From assembly GCF_014836635.1 (NCBI RefSeq), contig NZ_JACSQL010000007.1, positions 172,768 through 236,767 on the forward strand: a stretch of 64,000 bases of DNA, given 5' to 3'. The translations under genes were made by a program, and so were the position numbers. The stretch's first letter is position 1. Each line of letters opens with the position of its first letter. The notes beneath the pieces are model-generated. The model was not told the origin of the DNA, made no database searches, and saw only the letters and a program-made list of their open reading frames with translations. This DNA is from Paenibacillus gallinarum. GTDB taxonomy: Bacteria; Bacillota; Bacilli; Paenibacillales; Paenibacillaceae. Positions 18,987 to 28,434 of this stretch are shown piece after piece.

Positions 18987-20524
18987 TTTTTCACCTTCTC
19001 ATACCATTCCTGTACACGCTGAGTTACTACTTCGCCTCCGGCGCTATTCCATTTTTTCACGTAATCATCATAAGCCTCCAGCGGAAGATCACCGATGACA
19101 ATCTTCGTCAACACCTCCTGAAACAGCTTGTGTGACTGTAAATCAGGATATCCTTCATATACGGAAGCGGGTAGACCATCGCCGGCAATTTGTCTAGCAT
19201 CAGCAGTGCTGACGATAAACATGTCTTTGACCATTTGCTGTTGGTCATCTGGATATGTTTCTTCAATCCGCTTATTCATGTCGTCTACAGTGGTTAAATT
19301 TTTCATCCCAAGTGCTAGAGGTTTATTGTCGGCGTGAGGGATAATGACTTTACGTCCATCCTTGACTTCATGCTGTTCTCCTTCAAGACCGAAACGGACA
19401 AATTCTTCATTCTCGGAATTATAGAAGAAATCTAGCAACTTTAGAGCATTTGGGGCATTCTCCTGTTTGGTAGTTGGAATCATCCACTCTGGTTCACCCA
19501 TGCTCTTCTGGGTTACGAAAGCTTCATAGCCCTCGACTTTGGGCAGCGGCATCGCCGCAACGTAAGCATCCGGAGCCTGAGTAAGCATCGCATTGTACCG
19601 ATCACGTATACTCGCCGGCAAATGGTACCAACTGCCTACGAGGTTATTGTTAATTTTAGCCTGCCAAACTTCGCCTTTGTTTAGGAATGTTTCATTATCA
19701 AGCAGCTTTTCTTCATAAAGCATACGGATAAACTTGATAGCGTCTCGCATATTGTCCGTGGTTCCTGCGTACTGGATCTTTCCATCATATATATCCCATT
19801 CAGGATACCCTTCCCACATGGCCACCCCGTACATCGCAAAAAGGTGATCCATCCATCTTCCAAATTCCCTGCCGCTTGTCGGCAACTCATCCGCTTTGCC
19901 ATTTCCATTCGGGTCCTTGTCTCGGAATACTTTGAGCATTTCAACATATTCATCGCCAGTCTTTGGCATCTCCAGACCTACCTTATCCAGCCAATCTTTT
20001 CGGATCAGGGGAGCACGTTCCGGCACTAAAAACACTTTAGGCACATAATAGATTTTGCCGTCAGGGGAAGCTGAACGGACAATATCCCATGCTTCCTGGG
20101 GAATACTCTTCCAAACGTTCGGTGCATATTCAGGTAACAGTTCATCCAAAGGCAGCGCTCCGCCCTGCTGGATCAGCGTTTGTTCAACGCCTCCGATCGG
20201 ACGCAGGATATCCGGCAAATCATCCGATGCGATCATCAGGTTTAAATATTCAGATGGTTCCGAACCAGGCGGTGTAGTAATTAGTTCATACTGCACTCCC
20301 GTTTTTTCTGCGACGTATTTCACATGCGGATCATCCGGAGTGGGCATAGTTCCGATACCCGTATGGCTCTTGAATACCTTAACTTTTGCAGCCCCGGAAT
20401 TCCCTTCCCCCTTTGCACCTTCACTACTTCCTGCATTCGGAGTGCTTGAACTACAGCCAGCCATAAGCAGCAAAGCAAAACTAAGCGAAAGCAGTACAAT
20501 CTTTTGGGTCAGTCGTCTTTTCAA
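18983..20524 (-). CDS. Sugar ABC transporter substrate-binding lipoprotein (LplA/YtcQ type)
   Basis: An extracellular solute-binding lipoprotein of about 513 residues, CUT1 class. The signal peptide ends in a lipobox (LLMAGC). I prefer the TTG at 20524 because AGGGGG then lies nine bases upstream and the protein begins MKRRL; the in-frame ATG at 20533 directly abuts the AGGGGG. It follows two permease genes and precedes sugar-processing genes, so it should deliver unsaturated pectin oligosaccharides to the importer. No ATPase gene is present in the locus. Confidence 0.88.
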   Translation of the reverse strand: MKRRLTQKIVLLSLSFALLLMAGCSSSTPNAGSSEGAKGEGNSGAAKVKVFKSHTGIGTMPTPDDPHVKYVAEKTGVQYELITTPPGSEPSEYLNLMIASDDLPDILRPIGGVEQTLIQQGGALPLDELLPEYAPNVWKSIPQEAWDIVRSASPDGKIYYVPKVFLVPERAPLIRKDWLDKVGLEMPKTGDEYVEMLKVFRDKDPNGNGKADELPTSGREFGRWMDHLFAMYGVAMWEGYPEWDIYDGKIQYAGTTDNMRDAIKFIRMLYEEKLLDNETFLNKGEVWQAKINNNLVGSWYHLPASIRDRYNAMLTQAPDAYVAAMPLPKVEGYEAFVTQKSMGEPEWMIPTTKQENAPNALKLLDFFYNSENEEFVRFGLEGEQHEVKDGRKVIIPHADNKPLALGMKNLTTVDDMNKRIEETYPDDQQQMVKDMFIVSTADARQIAGDGLPASVYEGYPDLQSHKLFQEVLTKIVIGDLPLEAYDDYVKKWNSAGGEVVTQRVQEWYEKVKK

Positions 20525-20548
20525 TGAAATCATCCCCCTGATTTTTTA

Positions 20549-21424
20549 TTATTCTTTCAGCGATCCAAGCAGTGAACCTTTTACAAAATATTTCTGCAAA
20601 TAAGGATACACCAAAATGATGGGAACGCTTGCAAAAAGAATCGTCGCTGCTTTTAACGTAGTTGTGTTAAAGTCATAATCGCCTAGAAACATATTCACCT
20701 GAGCCAATTCCTCTGGGCTGGTTAAGTAAGCTCGCAGCTTCATCTGAAGCGGCCACAATCCGGGATCTCTGAGGAAAAGAACCGCCCTCTGGAATGTGTT
20801 CCAGTAGCCTACGGCATAGAACAAACTGACCGTGGCCAGCACCGGCTTGGATAGTGGCAAATAAATTTGGAACAGTATTCGAAAATCATGACAGCCGTCA
20901 ATTCGGGCAGTGTCATCCAGCTCCTTAGGCAAACTCATAAAGAAAGTTCGCAGAATAACCATATTAAATGTGCCGATGACACCCGGAATGATCAAGGCCC
21001 ATAGAGAATTCATCATTCCCAGCTCTCTTACCGTTAAAAAGAAAGGAATCAGCGGTGCATTAAATATCATCGTAATGACGATCCCCAGCATGACTTGCTT
21101 TCGGATCAGAAATTCCCGCCGGGATAGCGGAAAAGCAGTCAGCACTGAAAATAGCATACTAAGTGCAGTACCCGCGACTGTGATGAATACGGTTACACCA
21201 AACGATTGCCATAAGCCGGAACTTTGCAAAACATGTTTCCAGGAAGCGAGAGTAAAGTGGACCGGCCACAGGAAAACTTCCTTAGAATCTGCAGCTAACG
21301 GAGAACTTAGGGAAACCGCCAGCAAATGAAGAAGCGGCATGATCATTGTAAAGGCAGCAGCTGTTAGGAAGATATAGTTCGCTACTTGAAAACACTTTTC
21401 TCCAATGCTCTGCTTCATTACCAC
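20549..21424 (-). CDS. Carbohydrate ABC transporter permease (YtcP type)
   Basis: A 291-residue inner-membrane permease with six predicted helices and the EAA loop (DDTARIDGCHDFRILFQIYLP, about 187-207) that contacts the ATPase. It overlaps the first permease gene by seven bases and precedes the solute-binding lipoprotein. CUT1 family by order and length. Works as a heterodimer with the upstream permease. Confidence 0.9.
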   Translation of the reverse strand: MVMKQSIGEKCFQVANYIFLTAAAFTMIMPLLHLLAVSLSSPLAADSKEVFLWPVHFTLASWKHVLQSSGLWQSFGVTVFITVAGTALSMLFSVLTAFPLSRREFLIRKQVMLGIVITMIFNAPLIPFFLTVRELGMMNSLWALIIPGVIGTFNMVILRTFFMSLPKELDDTARIDGCHDFRILFQIYLPLSKPVLATVSLFYAVGYWNTFQRAVLFLRDPGLWPLQMKLRAYLTSPEELAQVNMFLGDYDFNTTTLKAATILFASVPIILVYPYLQKYFVKGSLLGSLKE

Positions 21425-22377
21425 AACCCCTCTCCGCTTTTTCTAGCCAGGCGATTGAAGATCCAGAGCAGAATAAAACCAATGACAGACTGAAACAGGC
21501 CGATTGCTGTCGTTACACTATATTGTCCCTGCAGTACACCCGAGCGGTAAACATAGGTCTCAATAATATCTCCTACCGAATAAGTCATCGGTGTCAGCAG
21601 GTTATATATCTGATCGAAGCCTAGTTCTAAGAAATTCCCAATATTCAGCAGGAACAGGGTAAGGATCGTCGGGAATAAAGCGGGTAGTGTAATATAAATC
21701 GTCTGTTTCCAACGATTGGCTCCGTCCATAACAGCTGCTTCATATTGAGTAGGATCAATGCCGCTAACTGCAGCGAGGTATATGATCGTTCCCCAGCCCA
21801 CCTCTTTCCAGATAGAGGATATGACAACTATAGACCGGAAATATTGCTCTTGCTGCATATATAAAATCGTCTCAAATCCAAACCATCCACGGACAGCGTT
21901 TACAAATCCACCCGAGGCCAGCACTTCAAAAACGATCCCTCCAACGACTACCCAGGAAAGGAAATGGGGCAGATAAAACAGACTCTGCAAAAAGCGTTTA
22001 GCCAACATCTTTCTCACTTCATTAAACAAAAGCGCCAGCAGAATGGGAGCAGGGAATCCTAACACGAGCTTGTAAAGAGCAATTAGAGCGGTATTACGGA
22101 GTACATGATAGAAATCTTGGTACGTAAAAATAAATTTAAAATTGTCCAGGCCCACCCACGGGCTGTCCCAAATGCCTTTCATAATCTGAAAGTTCTGAAA
22201 AGCAATGACGCTTCCTCCCAGTGGAACGTACTTGAAAATAATATAGAACAAAATACCGGGAAGGATCATGACATAAAGCATCCAGTGCTTCTTCATGTTA
22301 TGCAGGTACTTTCTTTTTACCGGTTTATTGACTGTAACTCCGGGGTGTGGATTTGATGTTATAGGTAGCTCAGCCAT
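21418..22377 (-). CDS. Carbohydrate ABC transporter permease (LplB/YteP type)
   Basis: A 319-residue membrane permease and first gene of the pectin operon. It has an N-terminal cytoplasmic tail, six helices and an EAA loop with GIDPTQYEAAVMDGANRW near residue 205. Start supported by AAAGGGGG nine bases upstream. The 279-base leader to its right has no gene. A weak candidate promoter is TTGTTA, 17 bases, TAACAT on the minus strand. The absence of a dedicated ATPase is typical of such systems, which borrow a shared MsmX-like ATPase; that is family knowledge, not seen here. Confidence 0.9.
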   Translation of the reverse strand: MAELPITSNPHPGVTVNKPVKRKYLHNMKKHWMLYVMILPGILFYIIFKYVPLGGSVIAFQNFQIMKGIWDSPWVGLDNFKFIFTYQDFYHVLRNTALIALYKLVLGFPAPILLALLFNEVRKMLAKRFLQSLFYLPHFLSWVVVGGIVFEVLASGGFVNAVRGWFGFETILYMQQEQYFRSIVVISSIWKEVGWGTIIYLAAVSGIDPTQYEAAVMDGANRWKQTIYITLPALFPTILTLFLLNIGNFLELGFDQIYNLLTPMTYSVGDIIETYVYRSGVLQGQYSVTTAIGLFQSVIGFILLWIFNRLARKSGEGLW

Positions 22378-22593
22378 ATGATCTTGGACCCCCTTTTGCT
22401 AAAGATGGTGTGAATAATGAGCAAGCTCCTCTGTTTCACATGTTAAGGGGATGAACACTAGATAACAATTGTGCAATCAGCCACAGGATGAACGAATCCT
22501 CTCCGGAACAGGGTTTACAGGAATGGTTCATTCGCTGGATAATTGGTTGGTGCTACATTTCAAGTAAGAATGACAGAGCTTGTATGGGTAAAA

Positions 22594-22618
22594 TAAAAAA
22601 AGACGCCATGAAGGCGAC
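22594..22618 (-). terminator. Terminator after the kinase-like gene
   Basis: On the minus strand CGCC, a five-base loop and GGCG are followed by seven T. It lies 40 bases after the stop of the kinase-like gene at 22657 and separates it from the pectin operon. Confidence 0.6.
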
Positions 22619-22656
22619 TTCTAAATTGAAAATATAAAAGGGTATCAATAAACTAA

Positions 22657-23448
22657 TCACATCCACCCTCTCCCATGTTCCTGAATGAATCTAATATCAC
22701 TCTGATAATGTTCAGGATGTCCTTCATCTATCATTTTTTGAAATGCGACTTCCCCTTGCTTCGCTCTTCTCGCTATCGTCTTACATAGTCCTTCTAATCG
22801 CAGCAATACCATATCCAGAACATCACTTTTTATTTCTGTACCGTAAGACTCAAGAAACAAAGAGATCCTTTGTTTTATTCGATCTGCATGCTTCACTGGA
22901 TCATAAAGAATTTGTTCCCCCGTTTCAGATAGATGGAATCTGCTTAAGGGAACACAGGTGTACAGCGTGTAAGCGATATCCCAAAGTCTCGGACCTGGCG
23001 CAGCAACATCATAATCAATAATACCTACTGGCGTTTCTTTATCAAAAATAATATTGTATATGGCGAAATCATTATGACAGATGACCTCAAAAGGCCCCGG
23101 AGTATGATCAATTGCTTCCCAGCTAGGATCAAACGGAAAATCCTTAACAGAATCATGGTAAAGACGAAGCATTTTCGCTATATCAGTTAATGTTTCATCA
23201 GACCACATATACTCTTTTATGGGGTAATTACCAGCTTCCCCCTCGATGAACGATAATATCTCTCTTCCTTTTTCATCGATTCCTAAAAACTTTGGGGCAT
23301 AATGAAATCCTTTATCCTCTAGATGCTGTAACAGTTTATGAATTCTATGGCTATCTGAATGAAGTTCTCGCCGTACCGTATCAGCTACTCGATACACTTT
23401 AGAGACATTTCCCCCAGTTAACTCTTCTTCATGCTCTTGGTTTGCCAT
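22657..23448 (-). CDS. Aminoglycoside phosphotransferase-family protein
   Basis: A 263-residue protein-kinase-fold enzyme. The catalytic loop HNDFAIYN and the metal-binding IDYD (about 135-160) are intact. GGGGAGG nine bases upstream supports the start. Such genes are common in Paenibacillus and phosphorylate small molecules such as antibiotics, sugars or amines; nothing here identifies the substrate. It precedes its terminator and follows the methyltransferase gene by about 50 bases, so the two may share a transcript. Confidence 0.8.
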   Translation of the reverse strand: MANQEHEEELTGGNVSKVYRVADTVRRELHSDSHRIHKLLQHLEDKGFHYAPKFLGIDEKGREILSFIEGEAGNYPIKEYMWSDETLTDIAKMLRLYHDSVKDFPFDPSWEAIDHTPGPFEVICHNDFAIYNIIFDKETPVGIIDYDVAAPGPRLWDIAYTLYTCVPLSRFHLSETGEQILYDPVKHADRIKQRISLFLESYGTEIKSDVLDMVLLRLEGLCKTIARRAKQGEVAFQKMIDEGHPEHYQSDIRFIQEHGRGWM

Positions 23449-23502
23449 TCTTTATAACCTCCCCAAAAGTAATCCTTTCCGCTTAACGTTTTCGCTCAGG
23501 CA

Positions 23503-24399
23503 TCATTTCGTATACATCTCTTCAGCCTGTAAACGAACGAGTACCTTGCCATAGCGCCCACTTTGCTTAACAACGACTTTACCAGATGGATAGGCTTCAT
23601 CCAAATAGTCTGTAACTATCTTCTGGATTTGATCATCCGTAGGCAAATCATGATTCTTTAACCAATGCAGTACTTCCTTTAACGCATCTTCTTTTGAGAC
23701 TTCTGTTGTTTTGGTTTCCTTCGATATAAGCGACTCATAGGAGTAACCTTTGAGGTACAGGAGATGAAGCAGATATCCCATTTCCATGTGTTTCTTTTTG
23801 AAAGGTTGGTCCGTAATCAGCGGCCATATTTCATTGATCAGACTAATCTCGATGGGTCCCGCCGGCATACTGATATAACAATACTCACGGGCACAGAGAA
23901 GCAGCTTTTCAACACTTTGCCAATCTAGAATGACCGGACACATCGAGGCAAACACAAGATCGAAAGCATCTTCCCATCCGCTTGCAATCACGTCGATATT
24001 TTCGAATGGTTCAGGTACAATGGTTACTTCATTTCCGCCTAGTGCAGCGACATTTTCTTTCAAAAGTTCCACCAGGGGCAGAGAAGACTCTACTGCAGTT
24101 ACATGTGCTCCCCTTTCTGCGAATGGTACCGAAAATACTCCCGAGGCAGCGCCGATATCCAGTACAGACGCATTACTAAATTGTACCCCTTGCCCTTCAA
24201 GCCAGTTCATGATTCGTGAAGTTCTCTTTTTCCCTGCTTCATTAAATGACTGCTCATTAAACATCTTTGCTTTATGATCAAAAGCATTGGAGGGCTGAAC
24301 TCCAGCGCTTTTCATTTTTTTCTGAGCGTTCTCACCATGCTCATTCCATGCTTTTTCCCATGTAGCCTCATTAAAAAAATCGTTCATAAAATCGTTCAT
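23503..24399 (-). CDS. Class I SAM-dependent methyltransferase
   Basis: A 298-residue methyltransferase. The SAM-binding motif VLDIGAASG (about residues 79-87) and the acidic end of strand 2 (VTAVESS) are clear. Start supported by AGAGGAG five bases upstream. Lies downstream of an Rrf2 regulator on the same strand, with a palindromic operator in the gap, so it is probably repressed by that regulator. The substrate is unknown. Confidence 0.82.
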   Translation of the reverse strand: MNDFMNDFFNEATWEKAWNEHGENAQKKMKSAGVQPSNAFDHKAKMFNEQSFNEAGKKRTSRIMNWLEGQGVQFSNASVLDIGAASGVFSVPFAERGAHVTAVESSLPLVELLKENVAALGGNEVTIVPEPFENIDVIASGWEDAFDLVFASMCPVILDWQSVEKLLLCAREYCYISMPAGPIEISLINEIWPLITDQPFKKKHMEMGYLLHLLYLKGYSYESLISKETKTTEVSKEDALKEVLHWLKNHDLPTDDQIQKIVTDYLDEAYPSGKVVVKQSGRYGKVLVRLQAEEMYTK

Positions 24400-24469
24400 A
24401 GTTACTCCTCTTTATTCCCTGTATTATATTGTATCTTCACATTATGATGTCTTTACTATTTACCGTCTA

Positions 24470-24494
24470 ATTATAGATATCAGATATCCATAAT
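24470..24494. promoter_or_regulatory. 25-bp palindromic operator, site 1 (Rrf2 target)
   Basis: ATTATAGATATC, A, GATATCCATAAT: an almost perfect 25-base palindrome between the Rrf2 gene and the methyltransferase gene, about 70 bases before the latter's start. It has the same length and layout as the site upstream of the Rrf2 gene at 25030. Confidence 0.65.
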
Positions 24495-24510
24495 TAGAAT
24501 AAAAAAATAC

Positions 24511-24999
24511 TTACTCTTTATTTCCTTTATGATTACAGCGTTTTGCTGCCTCATCCACTATGGACCCAATTGTATGTTCCCTTAAGTACTGATATAGATG
24601 TTGCTCTGCCCCGTCCATCACCTTTTCAATCAAACAAATACTATGATGCTCTGGATGTTCCTGACATAAGGGTGTATCTCCGTCATGAGTTAGCAACTCA
24701 TGCAAACGAGAATTGGAATGGGAACATTCAAACAGCTGCTGACTCCCTTCAATCACTTGAACCACATCAAGGAAAGAGATCTGCTCCGCCGGACGTGCTA
24801 GTTCATATCCACCATTGACCCCAGGAACAGCACGTACAATTCCATTTTGCCGTAACTTAGACATGATTTTAGATAAATAACTTTCGGAAACACCAATGGT
24901 TGATGACAATTCCTTGATTCCAATATTGCTCAGACTGCTCGAGTTACCCAAATGCACTAATGCGTGCAAAGCGTAATCTGTACTTTTCGAGAATTGCAT
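24511..24999 (-). CDS. Rrf2-family transcriptional regulator
   Basis: A 162-residue regulator with the Rrf2 winged helix: FSKSTDYALHALV at the start, SYLSKIMSKLRQNGIV (40-55) as recognition region and the wing VNGGYELARP (61-70). Cys92, Cys112 and Cys122 form a CX19CX9C pattern, wider than the CX7CX5C-type cluster of NsrR/IscR, so an Fe-S cluster or a thiol switch is possible but unproven. A matching 25-bp palindrome lies in front of this gene and in front of the methyltransferase gene, which fits autoregulation plus one target. Confidence 0.88.
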   Translation of the reverse strand: MQFSKSTDYALHALVHLGNSSSLSNIGIKELSSTIGVSESYLSKIMSKLRQNGIVRAVPGVNGGYELARPAEQISFLDVVQVIEGSQQLFECSHSNSRLHELLTHDGDTPLCQEHPEHHSICLIEKVMDGAEQHLYQYLREHTIGSIVDEAAKRCNHKGNKE

Positions 25000-25029
25000 T
25001 TTCCTTCTTCCTTTCCTATAATCACCTTA

Positions 25030-25054
25030 ATTATGGACCTAAGATGTCTATAAT
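25030..25054. promoter_or_regulatory. 25-bp palindromic operator, site 2 (Rrf2 autoregulation)
   Basis: ATTATGGACCTA, A, GATGTCTATAAT: 31 bases upstream of the Rrf2 start codon. The outer bases ATTAT..GA and TC.ATAAT match site 1. Confidence 0.6.
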
Positions 25055-25111
25055 AAACCATTAGCCTAATTTTAGCAATAAATTGATAAAACTGAGACCA
25101 GCGTAGGCCAG

Positions 25112-25891
25112 TTACGAAATAACGCCAAATTTTCTTAAAGCATAGGAAATGCCGCCTTCGCTTGCCCTTTTCGTAACGAAATCTGCCTTTTGCTTAAGTA
25201 GTTCATTACCGTTTCCCATCGCAATGCCCAAGCCTACATACTCCAGCATGTCGATATCATTTCCGCCGTCACCAAAAGCGATGGCTTCCTCTTTAGGAAT
25301 GTTCAGATAGTCTAACACTCTTTTGATTGCAGCTGATTTGGATACTTCGACTTCTTCGAGAACATTCGTAACATAACCATGAAATCGCTCAAACCTGAGC
25401 TGGGGGAATTGGATCTCAAATTTTTGAATTTCATTAACATCCGCATACAAGCATATGCAGTATACTTCTTCAGACAGAGAAACTATTTTTTCCGGATATT
25501 GCTTAATACTCAATGTCTCTTGAAGTGCCCCCATGATCCGCTCATCATCAAAGCCAATCCCATTCATAGTAAATCGTTCGGTGAAATAGGACATACCGTG
25601 ACCGTTTTGTTCAGCAAAAGAAGAAATATCTTGGACCATTTCTATCGAAAGTACTGATTTATAGATGACTTCCTCATCACATTTGATCAAAGCTCCATTC
25701 GCAGAAATAATAGTGTCAATCCCCATCACCTTAAACTCTTCACACAGATTGTATGGTCTTCCTGTTGCAACTACGACTTTTATTCCCTTCTCCATCAATT
25801 CGCTGATTGCTTCTTTCGTGCTTAAGGGCAGGCTTCTGTCAATTTCACTTAATAGAGTACCATCTACGTCAAAAAACACAATTTTATACAT
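25112..25891 (-). CDS. HAD-superfamily phosphatase, Cof type
   Basis: About 259 residues from the ATG at 25891, which starts MYKIVFFDVDGTLL; a longer in-frame start would overlap the upstream gene by 76 bases. Motif I is DVDGT (8-12), motif II includes VVATGRP, and motifs III/IV are the Lys in VSKSAAIKRV and GDGGNDIDM. The C2-type cap and the length fit Cof-like phosphatases acting on sugar phosphates or pyridoxal phosphate. It follows the phosphotransferase gene by 20 bases, likely co-transcribed. Confidence 0.88.
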   Translation of the reverse strand: MYKIVFFDVDGTLLSEIDRSLPLSTKEAISELMEKGIKVVVATGRPYNLCEEFKVMGIDTIISANGALIKCDEEVIYKSVLSIEMVQDISSFAEQNGHGMSYFTERFTMNGIGFDDERIMGALQETLSIKQYPEKIVSLSEEVYCICLYADVNEIQKFEIQFPQLRFERFHGYVTNVLEEVEVSKSAAIKRVLDYLNIPKEEAIAFGDGGNDIDMLEYVGLGIAMGNGNELLKQKADFVTKRASEGGISYALRKFGVIS

Positions 25892-25911
25892 TGATTTGCG
25901 AATATCCTTCC

Positions 25912-26895
25912 TTAGATCGGCTGACCAAATGATGTTGCTTTTTCTTTGAGCGCAGCTGTCAGTCTCTTTCTTAGATTCGTTAGCCATTCAGGCTCATGAT
26001 CCCATTTTTCTTCAGATGATTTTAAAATTCGCACATACCCATATAGATTCGCAAAGCGCCGGAATGCGGGTAAGAAAGTCTCAAGATCATTTGAATATTC
26101 ATATTCCGTGAGATAACCGTCCAAAAAGCTTTGTTTCTTCTGCTGGAATAACTCAATTGGAGTATAGTCCTGTAAACTGTCCAGTGCTTGCTCAATATCC
26201 ATTCCATACCAGTGATACATTGCATCATCAAAATCAATGACATAACAGGATTTAGTATTTTCATCGTAAAATACGTTATCGTATTCAAAATCATAATGAA
26301 TCAATCCATAATTTTTAGAAGATTTAGGAAGGGAAGCAAAATAGGATCTCAGTAATTTAATTTCTTTCTTTGCAGCCAATTCATCTGGGTTATCCTTCAC
26401 CACTTCTTCCATCCAGTCTAACACATCGCTATAGGACCATCTCTTGAAATTACCAGGTGTGTATTGACTAGATAAGTAATGCAGCCTTCCCAATGCTTTT
26501 CCATAACTAAAAACGATTTCATCACTAAAATCCGTGTTACTAATCTGCTTGCCGAGTACACGCTTAAAAGCCGATGCATAGTATTCGCCCCACGGTGTGC
26601 TTACCTCAACAAGCTTCTCCCCATCCTTTGATGGAATCGATTCTAACACTCCATACTCTTTGCCAAGCAAGTACGAGATAAAATCAAGTTCTGCAACTAT
26701 ATTAGATTTCATTTTCTCTGCTGTAGGGGCAAACCGTAAGATCTGAGCCTTACCTTTGTCGATATACGGATAAATGGCGTTTGAGGATATGCGATAATAT
26801 GTAAACATTTCCTTTGATTCTTCATCAAAATGCCAATTATTTAAAATCATTTCTGCTAAGTCTTCATTATTGAATAAGTACTTCAGTTGTAACAT
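25912..26895 (-). CDS. Phosphotransferase enzyme family protein (APH fold)
   Basis: A 327-residue kinase-fold protein with HYDFEYDN (catalytic loop, about 197-204) and IDFDDA (metal-binding). GAGGAGCG before the ATG supports the start. It resembles CotS/homoserine-kinase-like members. The HAD gene follows within 20 bases. Substrate unknown. Confidence 0.8.
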   Translation of the reverse strand: MLQLKYLFNNEDLAEMILNNWHFDEESKEMFTYYRISSNAIYPYIDKGKAQILRFAPTAEKMKSNIVAELDFISYLLGKEYGVLESIPSKDGEKLVEVSTPWGEYYASAFKRVLGKQISNTDFSDEIVFSYGKALGRLHYLSSQYTPGNFKRWSYSDVLDWMEEVVKDNPDELAAKKEIKLLRSYFASLPKSSKNYGLIHYDFEYDNVFYDENTKSCYVIDFDDAMYHWYGMDIEQALDSLQDYTPIELFQQKKQSFLDGYLTEYEYSNDLETFLPAFRRFANLYGYVRILKSSEEKWDHEPEWLTNLRKRLTAALKEKATSFGQPI

Positions 26896-27026
26896 AGATT
26901 CGCATCGCTCCTCATATCAGATATATTCAGCTAACATCGATTTTTCTTATGTTGAGCATAACATAAACCGTCATCGTACTATGGGGAGAATATGACTATA
27001 ACTGAATTTAACTATTCAATATATTA

Positions 27027-27055
27027 TTGTAGATACTCTAAACAAATGTTAAAAT
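27027..27055 (+). promoter_or_regulatory. Candidate promoter for the 27.2-kb lipoprotein
   Basis: TTGTAG (27027-27032), 17 bases, TAAAAT (27050-27055). The -10 is good, the -35 only fair. The lipoprotein start codon lies 112 bases further on. Confidence 0.35.
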
Positions 27056-27167
27056 ATGGTTCTTCAATGGGGTGCAAAACTATTTTTTCCACAGTGTATA
27101 TGTTCTTGAGTTGTAGGGTGATGTTTTATATCAATTTTGATTCTTAGTAGGTTAGGAGGCGTATTTT

Positions 27168-27755
27168 ATGCAAAAGGGCAAGAAAATTGGGATTCTATTC
27201 TTACTGATCACCATACTGTTAAGCGGTTGCATCTCAAAAGTAGCTTCTTCAAAAGAAGAGAAAATAGTGCCACTTGTTGAAGAACCTCAACCTCAAATAG
27301 AAGCTAATGATAACGAAGATTCAGAAAGTAAAGTTGAACTCGTTATCGGACCTAATGATATCCCTCCCGTCGAGGAGAGTAAGTTTAATGAAGGTGTGTT
27401 TATCGAATGGGTTGATGTAGAGAATAAAATGGACAAAGGGGCCATAGTAACGCTACAAACGGTGCTAGAAGCTATTATTAATCAAGATCTTACAACGTAT
27501 GCTGCGCAGCTGAGATCTGATGTAAAGGATAGCGTACCTATAACGGGACAAGAAATCTTTTTTTCAGAAAATAAAGATAAAAAGTTTATGTTTTATGATC
27601 TCCATACCATAGAGAAAGTGTATAAAACAAAATCAGAGTATTACTATAATGTAGTCGTTATTTGTATGGAATCGTCAGATGATCTAACGCAGCAATCCTA
27701 TTCATTTGTAATTACGAAAAAGGATGAAGAATGGAAGCTTTATATGGTTGATTAA
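27168..27755 (+). CDS. Lipoprotein of unknown function
   Basis: A 195-residue exported lipoprotein. The lipobox LLSGC ends the signal peptide near residue 22. An acidic, Glu-rich linker follows, then a folded C-terminal part (about 75-195). GGAGG lies 11 bases before the ATG. I do not recognise a domain; the mixed alpha/beta C-terminal part ending in SFVITKKDEEWKLYMVD resembles NTF2/DUF4878-like small exported domains, but that is a guess. Confidence 0.7.
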   Translation: MQKGKKIGILFLLITILLSGCISKVASSKEEKIVPLVEEPQPQIEANDNEDSESKVELVIGPNDIPPVEESKFNEGVFIEWVDVENKMDKGAIVTLQTVLEAIINQDLTTYAAQLRSDVKDSVPITGQEIFFSENKDKKFMFYDLHTIEKVYKTKSEYYYNVVVICMESSDDLTQQSYSFVITKKDEEWKLYMVD

Positions 27756-27759
27756 TAAA

Positions 27760-28272
27760 TTATTTTATAACATCAGAAACGGATGAACCCATTTTTCCAG
27801 TAAATTCTCCATTAACTTTATAACCGGCACCACTCCATTGAAGTATATACTCTCCACTACGCATTCCTTGTTCGAAACCCTCTTCAAAATTTGTCCACGT
27901 CAGAGAGCTGCTTCCATCAATCTCTCTAGCAAAATATAACTTATTCGTACTTTTGTGCGTTAAGCTAACCCTCACTGGATGACGGCTTTTGTTTTCTAAA
28001 GAAAGTTTAAGATGACCATATCCCGCATTTACAGTAAAATACTTTGATACAACCGCACCTCCCTTTGCGGTATCGCCAATGGGGTTCGGCTTATCATCAG
28101 AAGTAGTGCTTTCTAAGTGATCCTCGATAGGAGGATGCGTAATAGGACTCTCTATTTCACTAGATTCAGGAGTTACCTTCTCCGGAGTTGTACTTGTGGA
28201 AGCAAAAGCAATCATCGCTGTTGTTGCCATAGCTAAAGATAATGTCGCAATAAAAGCACGTTTTCTCTTCAT
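27760..28272 (-). CDS. Small secreted protein of unknown function
   Basis: About 170 residues. The ATG at 28272 has GGAGG nine bases upstream and gives a typical signal peptide (MKRKRAFIATLSLAMATTAM..AFAS); the longer in-frame start is not supported. A Thr/Pro-rich linker precedes a beta-rich C-terminal domain (about 80-160). Its tail meets the lipoprotein gene at 27755 convergently with a four-base gap, so each gene must end close to the other. No family recognised. Confidence 0.68.
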   Translation of the reverse strand: MKRKRAFIATLSLAMATTAMIAFASTSTTPEKVTPESSEIESPITHPPIEDHLESTTSDDKPNPIGDTAKGGAVVSKYFTVNAGYGHLKLSLENKSRHPVRVSLTHKSTNKLYFAREIDGSSSLTWTNFEEGFEQGMRSGEYILQWSGAGYKVNGEFTGKMGSSVSDVIK

Positions 28273-28434
28273 ATAAATGAACCTCCAGTATTTCTGTGTT
28301 GTTGCTATATAAACTTTTGTTTCTATCCCATTAAATAGATATCCACTAGCTATATGTCTATTAAAACACTTAATGAAGCAATAATGTTCGATGCAATCCA
28401 TAAATAATCTCTAATCCTTCAAAACTATAGCAAA

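Noticed and set aside
22657..26895. Antibiotic-resistance island suggested by two APH-fold kinases
   Set aside because: APH-fold kinases are common housekeeping-type genes in these bacteria; nothing ties these to known resistance enzymes and there are no mobility genes nearby.
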